Origin: Kribbella pratensis
GTDB taxonomy: Bacteria > Actinomycetota > Actinomycetes > Propionibacteriales > Kribbellaceae
Direction of reading: 5' to 3'
Length of the DNA: 64,000 bases
Assembly (NCBI RefSeq): GCF_004366075.1
Contig: NZ_SODU01000002.1
Location: 1,612,758-1,676,757 of the forward strand
Shown: positions 60,081 to 64,000 of the stretch, piece by piece
Layout of the letters: every line of letters starts with the position of its first letter
How positions within the stretch are numbered: the stretch's first letter is position 1
The notes under the pieces: model-generated
Databases searched by the model: none
Told to the model about the DNA's origin: nothing
The model's input: only the letters and a program-made list of their open reading frames with translations
Position numbers and translations under genes: made by a program

Positions 60081-60284
60081 ATGCAAAGCAGAGTCAGGAT
60101 GGCGAGCGATCGCGCTTCCCTGCCGGTGCCGGAGTTCGACCTCCTCCCGGCCCGATGCCTGCCGTCACGCATCCAGGCTCTGGACGTCCAGCAGGTGGAG
60201 CAACTGATCGGGTACGAACGCAACCACGCGCAGCGGCTCGAGGTCCTGAACGTGCTCGAGCACAGACGCGTTCAACTCCGATGA
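60081..60284 (+). CDS. Small DUF8129-like protein
   Basis: This 67-residue protein reads ASLPVPEFDLLPARCLPSRI then LDVQQVEQLIGYERNHAQRL and NVLEHRRVQL. It resembles a short helical domain in actinobacteria (DUF8129-like) with the pattern of a LPxxDFDxL start, a YExxHA helix and a VLxHR end. Function unknown. The start could be ATG 60081 or 60099. It heads a plus-strand run and ends 78 bases before the EEP gene. Confidence 0.55.
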   Translation: MQSRVRMASDRASLPVPEFDLLPARCLPSRIQALDVQQVEQLIGYERNHAQRLEVLNVLEHRRVQLR

Positions 60285-60362
60285 GGTCACACGACAGACG
60301 CGGGCGGCGGGTGCTGACCGCGATGGGTTTGCGGCCGGGTACTGCGGCGGGGAGGAGGTCGT

Positions 60363-61181
60363 GTGGACGGGAAGATCCGGGTGGCGACGCTCAACGTCTG
60401 GGGCCGGCACGGGGACTGGACGACGCGACGGCGAGCGCTGCGGGAGTGCTTTCGGTCGTTGCACCCGGATCTCGTGGCGCTGCAGGAGACGATTGTCGAC
60501 GGCACCGGTGATCAAGTGCGTGAGATCTTCGGCGAGGACTATCACGTTCTTCATCAGGGTCGTCGTACACCGGTCGGACTAGGGTGTTCGATCGTCAGCC
60601 GGTGGGCGCCGGACCGGGTCGAGGAGATCGACCTGGTGGTTACCGGACGAGTCGATGCGCACGACTTTCCCGGACGATCGACCGCAGCGGAGTTCGCCAC
60701 CGAACTGGGGCCGGTGCTGTTCGTCAACCACAAGCCGAACTGGCAGGTCGGGTACGAACGAGAGCGGGAACTGCAAGCGCTGGAGGTTGCCCGCTGGATC
60801 GAGCGACTCGTTGAGGACCGCGACGACGTGCACGTTGTTCTCGGCGGTGACTTCGATGCAAGGCCGGAGACCGCGAGCGTACGGTTCCTGACCGGGCGGC
60901 AGTCGCTGGGCGGCCTGAGCGTGAGCTACCAGGACGTCTGGGAGTTCGCCCGGCCAGGAGAGAGCGGCCACACATTCACCCTCGACAACCCGCTCATCGT
61001 GGCAGAGGCCGACTGGGCCCGCATCCCGCCGCGGCGCATCGACTACCTCATGGTTCGGTGCGACGATCGTGGGCCGACCCTACGGATCCACTCGGCCGAC
61101 CGGTTGGCTGATCAGTTGGTCGACGGCACCTTCGGCAGTGACCACTTCGGAGTCACAGCCGACCTTGGGCCGGTCGACTGA
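60363..61181 (+). CDS. Endonuclease/exonuclease/phosphatase family protein
   Basis: This 272-residue EEP-fold protein has ATLNVWGRHGDW (Asn), LVALQETIVDG (metal Glu), FVNHKPNWQ, VVLGGDFDARPET (Asp pair) and the C-terminal GSDHFGVTADL (Asp-His). RRIDYLMVR near 225 is typical of phosphodiesterases acting on nucleic acid or phosphoinositide-like substrates. The GTG start follows GGGAGGAGG. It is the first strong gene of a five-member run. Confidence 0.87.
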   Translation: MDGKIRVATLNVWGRHGDWTTRRRALRECFRSLHPDLVALQETIVDGTGDQVREIFGEDYHVLHQGRRTPVGLGCSIVSRWAPDRVEEIDLVVTGRVDAHDFPGRSTAAEFATELGPVLFVNHKPNWQVGYERERELQALEVARWIERLVEDRDDVHVVLGGDFDARPETASVRFLTGRQSLGGLSVSYQDVWEFARPGESGHTFTLDNPLIVAEADWARIPPRRIDYLMVRCDDRGPTLRIHSADRLADQLVDGTFGSDHFGVTADLGPVD

Positions 61182-61270
61182 CGACCGGTCCCGAGGAACC
61201 GCTGCAGTCCCCGTTTCGCGCTTGATGGCGCGGGAACCCGGCAGGGACGGGCGAGCCGAAGGAGAAGATG

Positions 61271-61492
61271 ATGAGCCAGGCAGGCGAGGACGACTACCGT
61301 CCGACCCTCGACGACGTGGACCCGAGTGCGCTGGCGGTCAACTCCGTGGACGACGACGTACGTGTCGCCGCGGACCCGTCGGAGACCGACATCGTCGACT
61401 CTGCCGGCGAGACGCACCGAGTCGACCAGGATTCCAACGGCGGCGAGGTCCTGCCACCGGACGGGACGGTCAGGTCAAGGGATGAGGAGTAG
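61271..61492 (+). CDS. Small acidic protein of unknown function
   Basis: This 73-residue, Asp/Glu-rich protein (YRPTLDDVDPSALAVNSVDD, SETDIVDSAGETHRVDQDSN) has no hydrophobic segment and is probably disordered. AAGGAGAAG precedes two tandem ATGs (61268 and 61271). It ends three bases before the flavodoxin pseudogene start, so it is part of the same transcript. I do not recognise a family. Confidence 0.65.
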   Translation: MSQAGEDDYRPTLDDVDPSALAVNSVDDDVRVAADPSETDIVDSAGETHRVDQDSNGGEVLPPDGTVRSRDEE

Positions 61493-61494
61493 GC

Positions 61495-61989
61495 ATGCGG
61501 GCGCTGGTTCTGAACTGCACGCTGAAAGCGTCGCCGGAGCCTTCGAACACCGATCAGTTGACCGACGTGGTGGTCGAGGCGTTGGAGAAGGCGGAGGTGG
61601 AGGTGAGCCGGATCCGGTTGGCCGATCGCAACGTCAAGCCTGGGGGGTGAGTAGCGATGAGGGTGCCGATGGACGCGATGCTGAGCGAGACCGACGACCA
61701 GGACCGGCCGGTCGCCTACGACCGGGTTGCCGGTGTTGTTGTCACCGGCAATGAAGCCGGTGCGCATCATGTGACCTCCGAGATCTGCGGTGGTTTGATG
61801 GACATCGGTTACACCATCCCGGGCCAGGCGTGGACGTACTGGAACAAGGGGCCCGGTCCTGGTCCGAGCTGTTCGGAGACCGACGAGGGCCACGAATGGT
61901 CGGCGAAGACAGGTCGCGCGATGGCGAGCAACCTGATCGCGGTCGCCGAGGCGTTGTCGGAGCACCCGGTCCCGTCCGTGCCGAGCTGA
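61495..61989 (+). pseudogene. Flavodoxin/NAD(P)H-dependent oxidoreductase pseudogene with internal deletion
   Basis: The start MRALVLNCTLKASPEPSNTD to NVKPGG is intact, then hits TGA. Reading resumes in another frame at MRVPMDAMLSETDDQ, with NRVAG-like YDRVAGVVVTGNEAGAHHVT and WTYWNKGPGPGPS to the end. Intact relatives have about 45 more residues between these parts, including the FMN-binding ATPTW loop. So it is a deletion with loss of frame. It is embedded in a tight plus-strand run. Confidence 0.8.
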
Positions 61990-62130
61990 GCACCCGCAGC
62001 GGATGGGACATGCACGGACCGGCCTGGCGTAGGCACCTCGCTGGGTAGGGGGCGGAGAACTGTCGGGTGTGGGTTCTGGTGGGGACGAGCTGGGCACCGG
62101 GTGGGGGCGGTGTGGAATCCGGAGGGGGCC

Positions 62131-63222
62131 ATGAAGGACACCTTGGCGAGGGCCGAGTATTTGCGGTCGGTGTTCGCCGGCACGGCTGCGGGGACGGTCG
62201 GGCTGGAAGAAGAACTGCTGCTGGTGGATCGCCGGAGCTGGCTGCCTGCGCGGGCGTCTGAGGTGCTGGCTCTCGTGGACGACGCCCGGATCAAGCAGGA
62301 GTTGCCTGCCTGCCAGGTGGAGATCGCGACCTCGGTGCACAAGGATCCGGACGTCGCTGTCGCGGAACTGCGCAGTTGCCGGTCGCTGCTGGCGGACGGC
62401 TGTGGCTCGGGCCTGGCTGTGGTCGCTGCGCCGGTTCACCCATTGGTCGACGGACCTGTGGAGTTGTCGGCAACGGCGCGAGCAGTCGGTCTCGACGACC
62501 GGTACCGTGAGGTGATCCGTCGGCAGCTGGTGTCGTCGTTGCAGGTGCACCTGGCGTTCGGTGACGCCGACTGCACGTTGGCGGTCTATCACGCGTTGCG
62601 AGATCTGCTGCCGGAGTTGGCCGCGCTCGCAGGCGCCGCACCATTCGTCGGCGGACGCGACAGCGGCCTCTGCTCAGTGCGTCCGGTGATCGCCGCGCAG
62701 TTGCCGCGCCAGGGTGTGCCGCCGATCATTGCTTCGTGGGAGCAGTTCGCCGCCGACCTGTGCTGGGCGGTTCGCGGGCGCGCCGTCGACGACCCGTCGG
62801 AGTGGTGGTGGGAGCTCCGGCCACATGTCCGCTTCGGCACGCTCGAGCTCCGGGTCCTCGACGTACAGGCGACGACGGATCTGACGAGCGCGATCGTTCG
62901 GTTCGTCTATGCACTGGCCGCCAGGCTGGCCGAGCTGCACTACCTCGGTGAACTGCCGGCGCCGGCGCCGTCCTGGCGGATCGCGGAGAACCGCTGGGCA
63001 GCGCTCCGGGACGGCGTCCGGGGTGAGCTTCTCGACCTTCGTACCGGCGTCGCCCGCCCGACCCGCCGACGCCTGCATGAACTCATCGATGCCGCCGAGG
63101 GGCATGCGCCGGGTGGATTGGCCGACGCACGGGAACTGGTCGAGAACCCTCCGGTGGATCACCTTCGAATGCTCGGTCCCGACCGGGTCGTGCCGTGGCT
63201 CGCGGAGGTGTTCACCGCATGA
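62131..63222 (+). CDS. YbdK-type carboxylate-amine ligase (GCS2 family)
   Basis: This 363-residue protein is homologous to the glutamate-cysteine ligase 2 family. It has the metal/ATP-site opening TVGLEEELLLVDRRSW, CQVEIATSVHKD, LQVHLAFGD, LRPHVRFGTLELRVLDVQAT and a C-terminal helical region. YbdK has weak gamma-glutamylcysteine ligase activity in E. coli; in actinomycetes, which use mycothiol, related enzymes ligate amino acids to other carboxylates. ATG 62131 follows GGAGGGGG; GTG 62101 is an alternative. Its stop overlaps the methyltransferase start (ATGA). Confidence 0.88.
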   Translation: MKDTLARAEYLRSVFAGTAAGTVGLEEELLLVDRRSWLPARASEVLALVDDARIKQELPACQVEIATSVHKDPDVAVAELRSCRSLLADGCGSGLAVVAAPVHPLVDGPVELSATARAVGLDDRYREVIRRQLVSSLQVHLAFGDADCTLAVYHALRDLLPELAALAGAAPFVGGRDSGLCSVRPVIAAQLPRQGVPPIIASWEQFAADLCWAVRGRAVDDPSEWWWELRPHVRFGTLELRVLDVQATTDLTSAIVRFVYALAARLAELHYLGELPAPAPSWRIAENRWAALRDGVRGELLDLRTGVARPTRRRLHELIDAAEGHAPGGLADARELVENPPVDHLRMLGPDRVVPWLAEVFTA

Positions 63223-63869
63223 AACTGGTGACGCTTCCCGGGGTCTTCGCGCCGATCTCCGACTCGTGGATGCTCGCCGACGCGATCCGCGAGGAGCGAC
63301 TGGACGCGCAGTCGCGCGTGCTCGACATCTGCACGGGTAGTGGCTTGCTGGCGCTGACCGCGGCGGACTGTGGTGCGGCCGCGACTGCCATCGACGTATC
63401 ACGGCGCGCGCTGCTCACCGTCCAGCTCAACGCGTTCCGGGCCGGCCTGCACGTGCGGACGCTTCGTGGCAGGACGTTCGGGCCGGTCGCGGGGGAGCGG
63501 TTCGATCTGATCGTCAGCAACCCGCCGTACGTGCCGTCCTTCCGTCCCGGTGTGCCGGCCTTCGGCGCCCGCCGGGCCTGGGAGGCGGGGTACGACGGGC
63601 GCATCGTGCTCGACGCGCTCTGCGATGGCGCGGCCGCTCATCTTCGCCCGGGGGGAGCGCTACTGGTGGTGCATTCGTCGCTGATCGGGATCGAGCGGAC
63701 GATCGAGCGGCTGCGGCGTACCGGCCTCGTGGACGTCGAAGTCACGGCCAGGGTCCGAGGTCCGCTAGGGCCGTTGATGCGCGCGCAGCAGAAAGCCGGG
63801 CTGATCGCCGCGGACATCGAGGAAGAGGACGTGGCGATCGTCCGCGCGTGTGCGCCGCCGGCCGGCTGA
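63219..63869 (+). CDS. HemK-like SAM-dependent methyltransferase
   Basis: This 216-residue class I methyltransferase has SAM motif I LDICTGSGLLAL, an acidic ribose-binding AIDVS, and motif IV VSNPPYVPS. NPPY indicates N-methylation of a glutamine, asparagine or base nitrogen, as in HemK/PrmC and its MTQ2-like relatives. It lacks the PrmC N-terminal domain. It is coupled to the YbdK-like gene, so both may tailor the same product. Substrate unknown. Confidence 0.87.
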   Translation: MKLVTLPGVFAPISDSWMLADAIREERLDAQSRVLDICTGSGLLALTAADCGAAATAIDVSRRALLTVQLNAFRAGLHVRTLRGRTFGPVAGERFDLIVSNPPYVPSFRPGVPAFGARRAWEAGYDGRIVLDALCDGAAAHLRPGGALLVVHSSLIGIERTIERLRRTGLVDVEVTARVRGPLGPLMRAQQKAGLIAADIEEEDVAIVRACAPPAG

Positions 63870-63877
63870 TCGACAGT

Positions 63878-63893
63878 GGACGGGGGGCCGTCC
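63878..63893. terminator. Short hairpin between convergent genes
   Basis: GGACGG and CCGTCC pair around GGGG, nine bases after the methyltransferase stop and before the convergent gene at the window edge. It is a plausible weak bidirectional terminator. Confidence 0.5.
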
Positions 63894-63906
63894 TGCTCGG
63901 GGTGGG

Positions 63907-64000
63907 TCAGTCGGCGACTTCGCGGTATCGGACACGTTCGTAGCGGAAGAAGCTGAACATGAGGACGACGAAGGCTGTCGCGCCGACCGGGTAGGCGATC
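63907..64000 (-). CDS. C-terminal end of a membrane protein (partial)
   Basis: Only the last 30 codons lie in the window: IAYPVGATAFVVLMFSFF then RYERVRYREVAD and stop. The hydrophobic helix followed by a basic-acidic tail is typical of the last transmembrane segment of a transporter permease or similar protein. Family cannot be told. Confidence 0.5.
   Translation of the reverse strand, partial: IAYPVGATAFVVLMFSFFRYERVRYREVAD

Overview
The window is high-GC DNA with dense, mostly short-spaced genes, frequent GTG starts and ATGA stop/start overlaps. Gene content is typical of a soil actinomycete: secreted discoidin and ricin-lectin enzymes, TetR/SARP regulators, a nSTAND-WD40 protein, and many MFS exporters. 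A Kribbella-like member of the Propionibacteriales is the best guess. That is an inference from style and gene families; there is no rRNA or marker gene here to prove it.

Left part (1-43,180) reads as ordinary chromosome. In order it holds: an alpha/beta hydrolase divergent from a TetR regulator with two operators; SoxR with a candidate SoxR box; a DEAD-box helicase with a long octapeptide-repeat N-terminus; a SelA-like PLP enzyme; a secreted penicillin-acylase-family enzyme with a discoidin tail; a YbjQ/GH1 glucosidase/MFS operon; a membrane class III nucleotide cyclase; a YcaQ/AlkX-like DNA glycosylase; an MFS and an EVE-domain protein; a tripartite tricarboxylate transporter (tctCBA) divergent from its CitA/CitB-like two-component pair; a gamma-carbonic anhydrase; and a TetR/MFS/GNAT efflux locus with three operator copies. 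Then come a berberine-bridge-type oxidoreductase followed by a broken SDR, a metallo-hydrolase, a serine hydrolase, a large secreted PQQ-dehydrogenase-like protein, a UvrC/Cho-like nuclease, a stand-alone SecD-P1-head protein, a TrmH methyltransferase, a PLP decarboxylase and two MFS genes that overlap at their 3' ends.

Middle part (about 43,212-58,522) looks like an integrated genomic island. An intact tRNA-Thr(UGU) starts it. A 72-bp stretch running from its anticodon loop past its 3' end recurs, about 90% identical, at 58,450-58,522 as a 3' tRNA fragment. A decayed integrase lies immediately inside the tRNA, as expected for an element that used this tRNA as attachment site. The cargo is accessory: an aminoglycoside-phosphotransferase-like kinase, a P-loop kinase, a DNA-ligase stub, remnants of an integrase-accessory gene, a secreted hydrolase divergent from an AraC regulator, a decayed DUF1275 membrane protein, a small secreted repeat protein divergent from a 1,426-residue SARP-nSTAND-TM-WD40 protein, and a secreted PKD/discoidin protein with a very recent internal duplication. 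The island appears immobilised, because no intact recombinase is visible.

Right part (58,523-64,000) returns to chromosome. It has an SDR on the minus strand, then a run of plus-strand genes: a small DUF8129-like protein, an endonuclease/exonuclease/phosphatase-fold enzyme, a small acidic protein, a deleted flavodoxin pseudogene, a YbdK-type carboxylate-amine ligase translationally coupled to a HemK-like methyltransferase, and the end of a membrane protein at the window edge. The most interesting items are the tRNA-bounded island, the SARP-nSTAND/small secreted protein pair inside it, the 89-bp near-perfect inverted repeat beside a G-quadruplex-prone tract at 22.2-22.5 kb, and the repeat-rich DEAD-box helicase.
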